NCBI GenBank assembly: GCA_017311315.1
Contig: CM029666.1
Location: forward strand, 31,878,749 to 31,942,748
DNA: 64,000 nucleotides
Reading direction: 5' to 3'
Origin: Dendrocalamus latiflorus
Taxonomy: Eukaryota > Streptophyta > Magnoliopsida > Poales > Poaceae
Notes under the pieces: model-generated
What the model was told of the DNA's origin: nothing
Databases searched by the model: none
The model's input: the letters and a program-made list of their open reading frames with translations, nothing else
In this document: positions 24,001 through 35,560 of the stretch, piece by piece
Layout: each line of letters starts with the position of its first letter
Position numbering within the stretch: position 1 is the first letter of the stretch
Translations under genes and position numbers: made by a program

Positions 24001-24874
24001 TAGATGGATTTGCCATAAAGGCCATAGGTACGTACTCTTCCGAGCTGGAGTTAGCTAGCGCGACATTAGCCTCAGCCTTGCGGCTCTTGTGCTGACCCGG
24101 AGATGGACCTCTGCCTTTCCGATTGCGGCAATGATTGGCCTTGTGGCCAGCCTCACCGCAAACAAAGCAGACGATGTCATCCTTTTTCTTCTTCATTTTC
24201 TTTGGTTGGAGCTTGACTTGGGGCTTGAATTTGGGTTTCCCAGGACCTCCAGTTCTTTTAACCTCCACCTGATGAGCTTGAACTTGAGCCTTTCCCATGC
24301 CGTCACCGGCTCTAGCACGCTCTTCGACATTGATAGCAGCTGACAGCTCGTTGAGCGTCAAGCGCTCCTTTATATGTCTATGAGCGGTCACAAAGTCACG
24401 CCACGAAGGCGGTAACTTAGCCAGAATGACATTCACTTGGAACTTCTCTGGCAGGATGCAGTCGTACTGACTTAAGTCACGTACATGGAGTTGAAGCTCG
24501 TGGAGCTGCTCCATCACCGACCGCCCCTCAACCATCTTGTAGATCAAGTAATTGGCTGTAATAAAGGACTCATTTTCATTATCTCCTTCGGAGTATTTCT
24601 CATCGAGCTCATCCCAAAGTTGCTTGGCATTCGTGAAGTTGACATAGACGTCAAACAAACGATTAGACAGGATGGCTAGCAAACGGGCTAAGACTGCGTT
24701 ATTAGCTTCTTCCCATCTCATCGTTTCAGGGATCTCCAGCGGAAACACCGGTGGATTTGAAATGACCCAGAAGAGCTTAAGATCAGTCAGCCAAAGTTTT
24801 GCTCTCGCCTGCCAGCGCTTGAAATTGACTCCGTCAAAAACTTCAGGTTTTACGACATCAGATGAGGAAGCCAT
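21022..24874 (-). pseudogene. C2 gag-pol polyprotein, two stops and a frameshift
   Basis: The reading starts at 24874 (MASSSDVVKPEVFDG). Gag comes first, then a zinc knuckle CFVCGEAGHKANHC near 24150, the protease motif WWIDTGATRHIC near 23970, and the integrase core starting IHSDLCEMNG. An in-frame TAA at 23258-23260 and a TGA at 22925-22927 interrupt integrase, and the frame shifts near 22860. After that the reverse transcriptase is open (MDVKTAFLNGELDEE, LYVDDILLFG near 21965), followed by RNase H (TRSTMEAELVALDSAAVEAE), to a stop at 21022. This copy is coding-dead but recent enough to align easily. Confidence 0.95.
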
Positions 24875-24899
24875 TTCTTTATAGTTAGGTTTTCTGGAC

Positions 24900-26411
24900 T
24901 GTTGTAATATTTACGGTACAAGCAAAGATATAAATATAATTACAATATAATCATATAAGCACACCAATGACATCAATTCATATATACAGGACATAACAAG
25001 TATGTAATCATATGAATTGAACATTTCATTCATGATATACCACATATTCAATAATAGAAACAATGCTACTGTAAACATGAATATGTATGACAAAGTATAA
25101 AGCATGTGCTAATCAAGACTATCAACTAGATCAAGTTTAATTTATTATTTGTGCTCTCAAATTGTAGGGTTGCACAAGATTAAACTTGGCCGTCTCGCTA
25201 CTAAATCATATACTCTTCCTTGATTGGTTATGCCAAATAATTAATTCAGTCTTTTGAGCTCTAGATATAAACTCTACAATCTCAAGATCAAAATATATTC
25301 AGCATGTGTACATTCAGACAGCAATATACAAACCATACAAGTTAACTACTGCTCAGCAAATAAGGCTTTAACTTGTCAAAATTCTCTCCTAATAGATCAA
25401 TGCATAAGCATGCTATAATCTGAAAAATAGTATGAACCGAAAGGCACAAGAACACATCATAATCTAGAGACTGTCTTCCAGAGTCACAAATTAACTATGA
25501 CAGCAGGATTAATATTGACTAGAGCTCAAAGACTAATGTAACCAATCTCAGTATATGATCTATATCATCATCGAGCAACAGTATATCCCACAGCAATCTA
25601 TGTCTTCCAGTGCCAGATAATATATGGAAGATAAACAAACTAGGACAGCCACACAAATTGCACACAAAATCACAGAATCACTCACAAGACCGGTGATATT
25701 CGAAATCACCAGAAGAATAGGGGCTAGGCACGCTTGCGCGCTGTCCCAGAAAACCTATTGCCCTCACACCACCGTGAAAGAGCAGTAGGCACGGAGATAC
25801 AAAGCCCAATCGCCGAGTAGATGCCCACGCCGGCGAGTCGAGGTAGAGGTATGCCGCACAAGCGCAGGGGAGGAGCCGGCCAAGCACCTTGCCGGAGAGC
25901 ACCAGGGAATCAAAGTCGTCAAACACCACAGGCAAATACTCAAAGAATGAGAGAAGCTTCCTGTTGTTCCGGGCTCCAATGAAGAAGAGGGGGTCTCTTC
26001 TTATAGCCGAAGGGAGGGGTTGCGCGGTGCCTCCAACGGCCGGGCCGAAGCCCGAGCCATCCACCAGCGCCGTCCACCTCCGTTGCGCAGGCGAAACCGG
26101 GCCTCGCGGGATGACCGAGCCATACGGGAGAAGCAGCACGGGAGGGCGCGCGGGGAGGAGAGAGTGAGTCTTGCAGGGAAGAAGGACGCGCGGAAGGAGC
26201 ACATCCAAAGCCGCAAAATCCGCGCCGAGCTGAAGCCCCTGCGCCGCCATTCTCCTCTCGCCTGACCCCCGCTCTTCTCTGCGCTCGGGTGGATGGGGAG
26301 GAGACGTCCTCCCCACCTTATCTCCGAACCGGCCCACCGACCGGTGGGCCCCGTTCTCTCTCTCTCTTTATCAATATGGGAAATTCCCTTTTTGCCCTCG
26401 GTTATACAACA
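24900..26411 (-). repeat. C2 5' LTR
   Basis: Read on the minus strand it begins TGTTGTATAAC at 26411 and ends ATTACAACA at 24900. The transcript would start below the GGCTATAAGAAG motif near 26000. The gag ATG lies only about 25 bp beyond the LTR. Confidence 0.95.
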
Positions 26412-27042
26412 GAAACAAGTGCAGAAACCATATTTTACTCCCTATTAGTGGAACCTCAATCATTAGCCCCTAAGAATGGTCCACATCCTCAAAACACAAT
26501 ATTCTAGGCAGCTAATCATGGGATAGGAAGCACATTTATCAAAGTTCTGCTAAGTTTTCAACAAGTTTGCAAACTATTTAAGGATTGCAGATGCTGCAAT
26601 TTGAACTAGAAGGTGCACATCAAACAAATTGAGTGAGAGCATCATCTCAGTTTGTTTTATTCACAAGCAACCAAAAAGATTGCATCTTAATCATAATGGC
26701 ATTACACAATGTATATACACAATAAGACATAATGTCCACCCTGAAACAACGATTATAGACTAGACTACCTAACAATCGTGTCATTTAGTATTTATGCTCA
26801 AACAACACTAACAAGAGCTTGGATTGCATAAGACATATAAGCCAAAGTTAAAGCACTAGCTGCAACACAAAATAAGGTGTGTTCTATTAAATTAATTTAT
26901 AATTCAAAACGGCGTTGTCTTTCTTATGGATTAGGCTCCAGAATATAAAATTGGATTTTCACAAAGAAAAATTAGCGAGGGGACACTTCAGAAATGTTTC
27001 ACATTAATATGTGTAGAGAAACTAAAGTAAGGGGAGCCTATT
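26412..27042. other. Unique AT-rich flank between C2 and G1
   Basis: It starts with the GAAAC target duplicate of C2 and continues the pre-insertion sequence of 18972. No exon is recognisable on either strand. It was probably an intron or 5' flank of the exonuclease/KH gene. Confidence 0.5.
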
Positions 27043-27334
27043 TCAATGATCTGATAGCTCATATATGGGTAATCCCTAAGAATCCTTTTCTAACTTCAAA
27101 GAGGCAAGCAAATCTCTAATACCTTACCTAATGCTAACTGAGTTGGAAAGCAACACTAAAGATAGGAAAGTCTAACCCAAACCGATGGAAGCCCAGCCAT
27201 GCCGTTCGTGTCCTGTATCGCATTCAACATGGACTGCTCCCCTGCCGCTGCTGCTTCCGTCCGCCTGACAGCTGGACCCAACTCTGCTGCCATGCCCGCA
27301 TGCGTGTGTCTTCGAACGTAGTGCTGCCCAACCA
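27043..27334 (-). repeat. G1 3' LTR, truncated
   Basis: It matches 45618-45944 of the right LTR, beginning near TCAATG(A/T)TCTGATAG and ending GCTGCC..ACCA. About 170 bp at the LTR 3' end is missing on the left. The polypurine-like GGACGGGAGGGATC (minus strand, about 27338-27351) abuts its right side. Confidence 0.8.
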
Positions 27335-28463
27335 TGAGATCCCTCCCGTCCTCCGAAAACAGCTTGTCCTCGAGCTAAAAATCCAGGTAGTGCTGCCGAA
27401 ATTCTAGCACATCCTCCCATGTGGCATCCGATGGCGAAGTACCCTACCATGCAATTAGCACTTGCCATTTACCGTGAGCTAGTCGCCCTTTAAGAGCTTT
27501 AGCCGGGCAAGGCAAGACACGCCCATGCACCATTGGCGGTAGTGGTGGAACGGTCTATGGAGTTTCCCCATGGAATTTCTTAAGAACGCCCACATGGAAC
27601 ACATCATGAATGCGAGTCCCAAGAGGCAAGTAAAGATGGTATGCCAAAGATCCGATGCGTTGGGTAATCTGCCATAGTAGCATAGGCTTAACTTCCCGGT
27701 CGACGTCGATGAGATGGACGCTACGGAATGATGAAGAAGGCACAACCAGACCCAATCATCAACAGCACACTCAATGGCACGATGAAGTTTGTCATACTGC
27801 GACTTTGCAATTTGTTTAGCTTGTAGAAGATGTTCACGAACCTTTGCTAAGAAGACATCGCATTCCACCATAGAATTGTCAACTGTCGGTAGCCACGAAT
27901 CCCCTTTTGCATAGGAGCGCAAACAAGGGGGTCGTGACCATAGACCACACCGAAAGGCGTAGTCTAAAGCGCGGAGTGATACAAAGTGTTGTAACCATAT
28001 TCTGCCCACGGAAGCCACCAGACCCATTGTTTTGGCCGATCATCGGTAAAGCAACACAGATACATAGCGATCACCTTGTTGGTAGCCTCAGACTGACCAT
28101 CAGACTAAGGGTGGTATGCAGAACTCATGTGCAACCTAACATCTACCAAACAACAAAACTCCTGCCAAAATAAGCTAATAAACACTGTATCCTGGTCACT
28201 GATAATGGAGCTCAAAATGTCGTGGAGACGAATGATCTTGGCAAAGAAGACCATGTTAACTGTGGCTATAGTATATGGTTGGGCGAGAGGAATAAAGTGT
28301 GCAAACTTTGAGAAACGATCAATCATAGTCAGAATGACTATTTTTCCTCCAACACGCAGCAAACCCTTGATGAAGTCCATAGCCACATCCATCCAAACCT
28401 AAGAAGGGACCTCTAATGGCTGAAGAAGACCGACTGGATGGAGGTGCTCTGTTTTGTTGCGTT
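27335..28463 (-). pseudogene. G1 integrase and C-terminal pol, decayed
   Basis: The minus-strand pieces carry the integrase core (WMDVAMDFIKGL, TMIDRFSKFAHF, IISDQDTVFIS near 28150-28395), the QAKQIAKSQYDKLHR segment near 27800, and the HDVFHVGVLKKFHG motif near 27560-27600. Frames change several times and stops are frequent. The reading is cut at 28463 by C3 and resumes at 42256. Confidence 0.85.
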
Positions 28464-28558
28464 TGTTAAAAATTTGAATCTGAAGGCAGATCGGTTATTG
28501 AGTTTGTCCTGGACTGATCTGAAGACTGAATAGGAATAGTTTCCCTCCTCTCTCTCTC
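28464..28558 (+). repeat. C3 5' LTR, left part
   Basis: It begins TGTTAAAAATTTGAATC and stops in a CT microsatellite where G2 inserted. The remainder is at 33932-34135. Confidence 0.9.
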
Positions 28559-28930
28559 TGTTATGACCGGCATCCCATACACGCGCAGGCCGCGCGCGCA
28601 GGGAGGAATCCCAGCCGGGCATTAGGAAACCCTAGGCCATATCTTCATTAGGATATTTTCCATGTTCTTCCCGTAACAGAGTAGGATTTGGATTGCTTTG
28701 AGAATAGGATTTGGATTGCTTGTAAAGGGGAGATAAATACTCTCCAACCAGGATGAAAATAAACAAGCAAGGCAAATAACTTGCCTGGCCTCAAGGATCT
28801 CTTGCCCTTGCCTTCCGCCGCTTCCGCCTGTTCATCACGGCGCCTCTGCGCCGTCGTCGTTCTAGGGCTCGAGCTCCTGCCCTCTGCCCTTACGCCTTGC
28901 GCAGCCGGGGTTGGATCTCTGATCCTTCCA
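28559..28930 (+). repeat. G2 5' LTR
   Basis: TGTTATGACC...GATCCTTCCA, 372 bp, nearly identical to 33555-33926. Confidence 0.97.
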
Positions 28931-28933
28931 ATC

Positions 28934-28949
28934 TGGTATCAGAGCAACC
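28934..28949 (+). other. G2 primer-binding site
   Basis: TGGTATCAGAGCAACC lies three bases after the LTR and is complementary to the 3' end of initiator tRNA-Met. Confidence 0.9.
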
Positions 28950-29007
28950 AGGCGAGGAAGGCGGCGAGCAGCCGAAGGAGACACCGCCGCCGCCGGCCGA
29001 TCTCACG

Positions 29008-32000
29008 ATGCCAGGCGAGGAGGGCGGCAAGCAGCCGAAGGGGGCACCGCCGCCGCCGGTTGATCCCGTCGCCAAGGCACTGACCGAGCTCAACCAGTAG
29101 ATGGCGGCGATCTCCGCGCGGCTGGAAGCCCTGGAGTCCCGGCCGCCACCACCGCCGTCAGCATCCACCACCGCCGCCTCCACCGCCAGTACCCCACCCA
29201 CCCTTCCCGCCGCCACCACGATGCCAATCCCCATCCACCACATCCAGTTTCCCCACTCGCCGTCGCCGATTCCCCCGAGCGCGCCGATTCCCCCGATCGC
29301 CACCGCAACCCTAGATGGGCGCTTCGCCTCTGGACCGGAGTGGCCGAGGCGTCCCACGGGACCGCAGCTTATAAGGCCCTCCGGTCCGGCCGGGTCGGAA
29401 ACAGGAACCGGCGGTACCGGGTCCGGTCTGGGCGCTCCTCGCTTCCACAAACTTGACTTTCGCACCTTCGACGGCAAAGAGGATCCTCTCAATTGGCTCA
29501 ACCGGTGCGAACAATTCTTCCGTGGACAGCGCACCATGGCCTCAGATCGCGTGTGGCTCGCCTCGTACCATCTCACGGGCGCCGCCCAGACATGGTACTA
29601 TGCCTTGGAGCAGGACGAAGGCATACCCTCCTGGGAGCGCTTCAAGGAGTTATGCCACCTCCGCTTCGTGCCGCCAATACGCGCCAATCGCCTAGCGGAG
29701 CTCGCCCGACTGCCTTTCTTATCCACCGTCCAGGATTATTAAGAGCGCTTCAACGCGCTTCTATGTCATGCACCGCAGTTGACGCCAATCCAAAAGGTGG
29801 AGCTGTTCACCGGTGGCCTCCCTGAACATATCAAGATCGACGTTGAACTGCGTGAGCCTGGTGATCTGCAGACGGCAATGCACCTTGCTCGGGCATATGA
29901 GTGCCGCGCCGAAACAACACCACCAGCGTCGCTGCAACGGCCGTCCCGCCCGTTCCAGCGTCCACCGACGGCCCTTCCTACTCCGCAGCGGGCTGCCACC
30001 ACACCTTCGGCTGCACCAGCCCTAATGCCGCCAACTTCGCCTGCGGTCACAGCATTGCCGGCAGCGCCGCGACCTTTTCGCCGTCTCTCCCCGGCCGAGT
30101 TGGCCGACCGACGCCGGCTGGGACTCTGCTACAACTGCGATGAGCAGTACGTCCGCGGCCACAAATGCCAGCAACTGTTTTTCATTGAGGTGACCGATTA
30201 TTTGGACGACGATACGGCCGACGACGCCAGCGGTGCGGCGGTGGACGAGACCGCGTCTGACTTGCCGGTGGTATCCCTTCATGCGATCGCTGGCATTCGC
30301 ACGGAGGACACCATGCACATCCACGTCAATATCCACGGCCATCAGCTTCTGGCGTTGCTTGACTCCGGCTCCACCCACAATTTCATCAACGCCGAGGTCC
30401 TGCACCGACTCCATCTGAAGACATCGGACAGCGCCAATATGCGCGTAGCAGTAGCTAATGGTGACCGGGTCCCCTGCAAAGGCGTGGCCCGCAACGTCGC
30501 CATGAGTATTGGGCCCGAGGACTTCTCCATCAGCTGCTACGGCATCAACCTGGGCGGCTTCGACCTCGTCCTTGGTGTTGACTTCCTCCGAACCCTGGGA
30601 CCCATTCTTTGGGATTTCGAGGACCTTTGCATGGCGTTTTGGAGGGGCAACAGGCGAGTGTTCTGGAAGGGCCTGGGGTCCCCCCGCGATGACATCCCAC
30701 AGCCGGCTCTTCGCGCCATCACCGGGGCACCGCCGCAACCCCTCTTGGATCACCTTCTACACCAATACAGCATGGTTTTCGAGGAACCAAGGGGCCTTCC
30801 ACCGGCACGACCCTACGACCACCGCATCCACCTCCTGCCAGGCACCGCGCCGGTGGCCGTCCGCCCCTACCGCTACCCTCAACTGCAGAAGGACGAGCTG
30901 GAACGCCAGTGTGCCGCCAATCTGGAGCAGGGCATCATCCGGCCGAGCACCTCGCCATTCTCCGCGCCGGTGCTCTTGGTCAAGAAGGCGGACAACTCCT
31001 GGCGGTTCTGCATCGACTACCGTGCGCTAAACGACAAGACCTCCAAAGATAAGTTCCCAATACCCGTGGTGGATGAGCTCCTCGACGAGCTCCATGGCGC
31101 CTGGTACTTCACCAAGCTGGACCTCCGTTCCGGATACCACCAGGTGCGCATGCACCCAGACGACATCGAGAAGACGGCTTTCCGTACTCACCACGGCCAC
31201 TTCGAGTTCCTCGTTATACCCTTCGGCCTATCCAACGCGCCGGCTACATTCCAGGCCCTTATGAACGACGTCCTCCGCTCCTTCCTCCGTCGGTTCGTGC
31301 TCGTGTTCTTCGACGACATACTCATCTACAGTTCATCGTGGTCGGAGCATTTGCAGCATGTCCGCCTCGTCTTCGACGCGCTCCGTGCCCACTCCTTGCA
31401 CCTCAAGCGCTCCAAGTGCTCGTTCGGGGCATCTTCAGTCGCCTACCTCGGCCATGTCATCTCCGCCGACGGCGTCGCCATGGATAGCGATAAGGTGGCC
31501 GCCGTTACATCCTGGCCGGTGTCCCGCTCAACCCGGGGTTTGCGCGGGTTCCTGGGCCTCGCTGGGTACTACCGGAAGTTCATCCGGGACTTCGGCACAA
31601 TAGCGGTACCACTGACAAAGCTCCTGCGCAAGGACGCTTTCACTTGGTCGGACGATGCCGCGGCAGCTTTCCAGGCGCTGAAGCACGCCCTGACGATGGG
31701 ACCGGTCCTGCAGATGCCTGTCTTTGACCAGCTATTCATCGTCGACTGCGACGCCTCAGGCGCTGGCTTTGGCGCCGTCCTTCACCAGGACGCCGGAGCC
31801 CTCGCATTCTTCAGCCGGCCGTTTGCTGCCCGCCATCTCAAGCTGGCGGCATATGAGCAGGAACTCATCGGCCTCGTGCAGGCCGTTCGGCACTGGCGTC
31901 CGTACCTGTGGGGACGCCGCTTCCTCATCCGCACCGACCACTTCAGCCTCAAGTTTCTGCTGGACCAGCGCCTCTCGACAATTCCGCAACACCAGTGGAT

Positions 32001-33621
32001 TAGCAAGCTGTTCGGCTTTGATTTCACAGTGGAATACCGTCCCGGGCGACTCAACACGGTGGCAGACGCTCTCACGCCGCGACTCAGAGTCAGCCGCACT
32101 CCATGCTATTTCGGGACCCTCCTTCCACCTCTTCGACGAGATCCGAGCTGCAACGACCACCGACGAGGAGCACGCAGGCTCCGCCAGCAGCTCCAGGACG
32201 GCGCCATTGGGGAGCCATGGCACACGGCCGACGGGCTCCTGCTCTACGGCTCACGCATCTTCGTGCCAGCACAACACGACTTGCGCAACCAGGTCCTCTC
32301 TCTGGCTCATGCAGCCAGCCACGAAGGTATCCAGAAGACACTCCAACGAATGAGGGCGGACTTCTACATTCCCGGCGACAAGGCGCTTGTGCGGGACTAC
32401 GTACGCTCCTGCCTCACTTGCCAGCGCAACAAGACAGAGACCCTGAAGCCGGCTGGTCTCTTGCAGCCCCTCGATGTACCATCCCAAGTGTGGGCTGACA
32501 TCTCGATGGACTTCATCGAGGGTTTGCCGAAGGTACACGGAAAGTCCGTGATCCTCACCGTCGTCGACCGCTTCTCCATGTACGCTCACTTCATCGCGCT
32601 CGGCCACCCATACTCCGCCACATCCGTCGCCAGGGCCTTCTTCGATGAGATCGTCCGTCTTCACGGTTTCCCCACCTCCATCGTCAGCGATCGCGACCCG
32701 GTCTTCACCGGCCACATGTGGCGCGACCTCTTCAAGATGGCGGGCGTCAAACTCCGTATGAGCACGGCCTTTCATCCCCAGACAGACGGTCAGTCCGAGG
32801 TCGTCAACAAGGTCATCGCAATGTACCTCCGCTGTGTCACGGGTGACCGGCCTCGCGCATGGGTCGACTGGCTGCCATGGGCAGAGTATTGCTACAATAC
32901 TTCTTTCCACACCACGCTGCGCACCACTCCATTCCAGGTGGTCTACGGTCGGCCTCCTCCACCGCTGCTGCCGTACACGGCCGGCGCCGCCAAGACTGAC
33001 ACGGTGGACACCCTCCTGCGCAACCGTGATGACTTTCTTGCGGCGGTTCGTGAACGCCTCCTCCAAGCGCAGCAATATGCCAAGCGCTACTACGACAACC
33101 ACCACCGTGATTTGGAGTTTGCGGTGGGCGACTGGGTGTGGTTGCGCCTACTACATCGACCAGCACATACATTGGAGCCCCGGCCCAAGGGAAAGCTCGG
33201 ACCACGCTACGCAGGGCCGTTCCAAGTCTTGGAGCGGATCGGGCAGGTGGCCTACCGTCTCCAGCTGCCGGAGGGCGCCAGGCTCCATGATGTCTTCCAC
33301 GTGGGGCTGCTTAAACCCTTCCATGGTGACCCTCCGTCGACGCCGCCTCCAGTACCACCTACGCACAACGGCAGGCTGTTGCCCACCCCGGAGCACGTCC
33401 TGCGTGCCCAGCTTCGCCGTGGTGTCTAGTACGTCTTGGTGCAGTGGCGTGGGATGTCCACCGACGACGCCACCTGGGAGCCGCTGCTGCACTTTCAGGA
33501 GAACTACCCCGACGTTCAACTCGAGGACGAGCTGTTTGCGGAGGCAGGGAGAGATGTTATGACCGGCATCCCATACACGCGCAGGCCGCGCGCGCAGGGA
33601 GGAATCCCAGCCGGGCATTAG
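29008..33621 (+). pseudogene. G2 gag-pol polyprotein, single frame with three isolated stops
   Basis: The frame starts at ATG 29008 and holds, in order: gag (LNWLNRCEQFFRG near 29490), a degenerate zinc knuckle (CYNCDEQYVRGHKC near 30130), protease (LLDSGSTHNFIN near 30357), reverse transcriptase (LDLRSGYHQVRMH, VFFDDILIYS near 31310), RNase H (IVDCDASGAGFGAVLH near 31740), integrase (HHCC finger ending SCLTCQRNK near 32410; core Asp/Asp/Glu at about 32510, 32690 and 32798), and a chromodomain (VQWRGMSTDDATWEP near 33440). TAG at 29098-29100, TAA at 29740-29742 and TAG at 33427-33429 interrupt it. No frameshift is seen. The last 67 bp overlaps the 3' LTR. Confidence 0.95.
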
Positions 33622-33926
33622 GAAACCCTAGGCCATATCTTCATTAGGATATTTTCCTTGTTCTTCCCGTAACAGAGTAGGATTTGGATTGCTTTGAGAA
33701 TAGGATTTGGATTGCTTGTAAAGGGGAGATAAATACTCTCCAACCAGGATGAAAATAAACAAGCAAGGCAAATAACTTGCCTGGCCTCAAGGATCTCTTG
33801 CCCTTGCCTTCCGCCGCTTCCGCCTGTTCATCACGGCGCCTCTGCGCCGTCGTAGTTCTAGGGCTCGAGCTCCTGCCCTCTACCCTTACGCCTTGCGCAG
33901 CCGGGGTTGGATCTCTGATCCTTCCA
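33555..33926 (+). repeat. G2 3' LTR
   Basis: 372 bp, nearly identical to the 5' LTR. It is preceded by the purine tract AGGCAGGGAGAGA, which is also coding sequence for the polyprotein end. Confidence 0.97.
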
Positions 33927-33931
33927 CTCTC

Positions 33932-34135
33932 TCTCTCTCTGATTGTGTTTCCCTGCGATTTACTGTACACCTTCCGAAAACAGGAGTTGTGTCCGTCTCG
34001 GTTTGCTGGGAGATCTTTCCAACTCTTAAGCAATGTAATCTCCTCTTGTAATCTCAATCCATGTACTATGTGACATATAAATTAACATGAAGGGATCGGA
34101 GGGGATCCTTGCGGCAAACATTAGATTTTCTAACT
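33932..34135 (+). repeat. C3 5' LTR, right part
   Basis: It continues the CT tract after the G2 target duplicate and matches 42044-42250 of the 3' LTR, ending TTTTCTAACT. Confidence 0.9.
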
Positions 34136-34148
34136 TGGTATCAAAGCC
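34136..34148 (+). other. C3 primer-binding site
   Basis: TGGTATCAAAGCC directly abuts the LTR and resembles the initiator tRNA-Met complement. Confidence 0.8.
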
Positions 34149-34151
34149 ACC

Positions 34152-35560
34152 ATGTCGTCTCTTCCCAATCTCATCGATGCTAATGCTAACGCCATAGTTG
34201 CATCGTCTCCAGCTCCGTCGCCACCAATCAACTTCAGCAGTTTGATTACCGTCAAACTCAACAGAGGGAATTTTCTTCTCCGGAAGGCTCAGGTTGATTG
34301 TGTTCTTCATGGTCAACAATTGTATAGCCACATTGATGGATCTTCCTTGCACCACCAGAAAAGATTGTGCAAGGGACAGGCACAAATGCCATTGAAGTCA
34401 TGAATCCTAAGTATACTCGGTGGTTCATCCAAGACAAACTTGTCCTAAGTGGTCTCCTTGCAAGCATGACAGAAGAGATTCTTGGTCAAGTAATACTTTT
34501 GACCATAGCAGCGCAAGTTTGGCAGACATTGCACACTATGTTTGCATCCCAAAATCAAGCAAGGGTGACTCAAGTTAGAATTCAACTAGTCACCATGAAA
34601 AAGAAAGATCTCTCTGCAACAATGTATTTCCAGAAGATGAAGGCACTGGGGGATGTGATGACTTCCATTGGCCAGCCTCTCAGCGATGGCGAGATGGTTG
34701 CTTATATTCTGGCTGGGCTTGGATCTGACTACAATCCGCTCATCACTGCTCTTAATGTATGTCCCACACAGATTACTCTAACTGATCTGTATTCACATCT
34801 TCTGAGCTATGAAGCACAGCTCGAAAAGGAAGCAGATGAAGTGCAGAGCTATGGTTCCTCGGCGAACAACGCATCACGCATGAGTCGTGGACGTGGTCGC
34901 GGTTATGGACGAGGCCGTGGACGACGAGGAGCACCTGGTGGTTATCGAGGATCAGCACACAATGATGGAAACCACAGCACAAAGCAAGACAATGACAAAC
35001 CAGTATGTCAGATCTGTCATAAGATTGGGCATGAAGCACTCCGATGCTGGTATCGGTATGATGAATCCTACACAGAACAAGCAAATCATGTTGGATCATC
35101 TGCCATAACTGGAGGGTATAATGTTGATACAAACTGGTATGCTGATTCTGGAGCCACAGATCACCTCACAAGCGATCTAGAGCGCATGACCGTGCAGGAA
35201 CGCTATGGTGGAAAAGATCAAGTCCAAATCGCCAACGGAACAGGTTTGCAAATTTCACATGTTGGTCAATCTTTCATCTATGGCTCAAAACCACTAGCTC
35301 TTAAAAATGTCCTACACGTTCCAAAGTTAGACAAACATCTTTTATCTATTCATAAACTAACCAAAGACAACAACGCTTATGTTGAATTTACCCGGATTCT
35401 TTCTATGTTAAGGATCAAACATCGAATGAGGTTCTTCTGGAAGGTAGAAGCAAAGGAGGTCTTTATCCTATCCCAATTAAGAATCCTTCTGTGTTGCGAC
35501 ATGGCCTCTCGGTTGCGAAAGCGTCTATGGATCAATGGCATAGAAGATTAGGACATCCAT
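34152..35560 (+). pseudogene. C3 gag and protease, frameshifted
   Basis: Translation begins MSSLPNLIDANANAI at 34152. It shifts frame near 34370-34400 and continues through a UBN2-type gag (LQKMKALGDVMTS-like helices, LAGLGSDYNPLITAL), an RG-rich tract, a canonical zinc knuckle CQICHKIGHEALRC near 35010, and the protease motif WYADSGATDHLTSD near 35135. The frame is lost again near 35390-35550 in the Gag_pre-integrs region. Confidence 0.9.

Larger units (their letters stand above)
18973..26411 (-). mobile_element. C2: full-length Ty1/copia element with 1.5 kb LTRs
   Basis: The element begins and ends with TGTTGTA...TACAACA LTRs of 1515 and 1512 bp and is flanked by a perfect 5 bp target duplication GAAAC (18968-18972 and 26412-26416). 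Gag-pol is on the minus strand with domains in copia order (gag, protease, integrase, reverse transcriptase, RNase H). The polypurine tract TTGGTGGGGAC lies beside the left LTR. The primer site is abnormal (see findings). The long LTR resembles RIRE1-like copia elements of grasses, by memory only. Confidence 0.95.
28559..33926 (+). mobile_element. G2: young full-length Ty3/gypsy element with chromodomain
   Basis: Identical-length 372 bp LTRs differ at only about three visible positions. A perfect target duplication CTCTC (28554-28558 and 33927-33931) lies in the CT tract of the C3 5' LTR. The primer site TGGTATCAGAGC follows the 5' LTR. One polyprotein frame covers gag to chromodomain and runs into the 3' LTR, interrupted only by three single stop codons. 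Confidence 0.97.

Noticed and set aside
18973..26411. Segmental duplication of a host promoter around a copia element
   Set aside because: The 1.5 kb repeats have TG...CA ends, a polypurine tract and a flanking GAAAC duplication, so they are LTRs.
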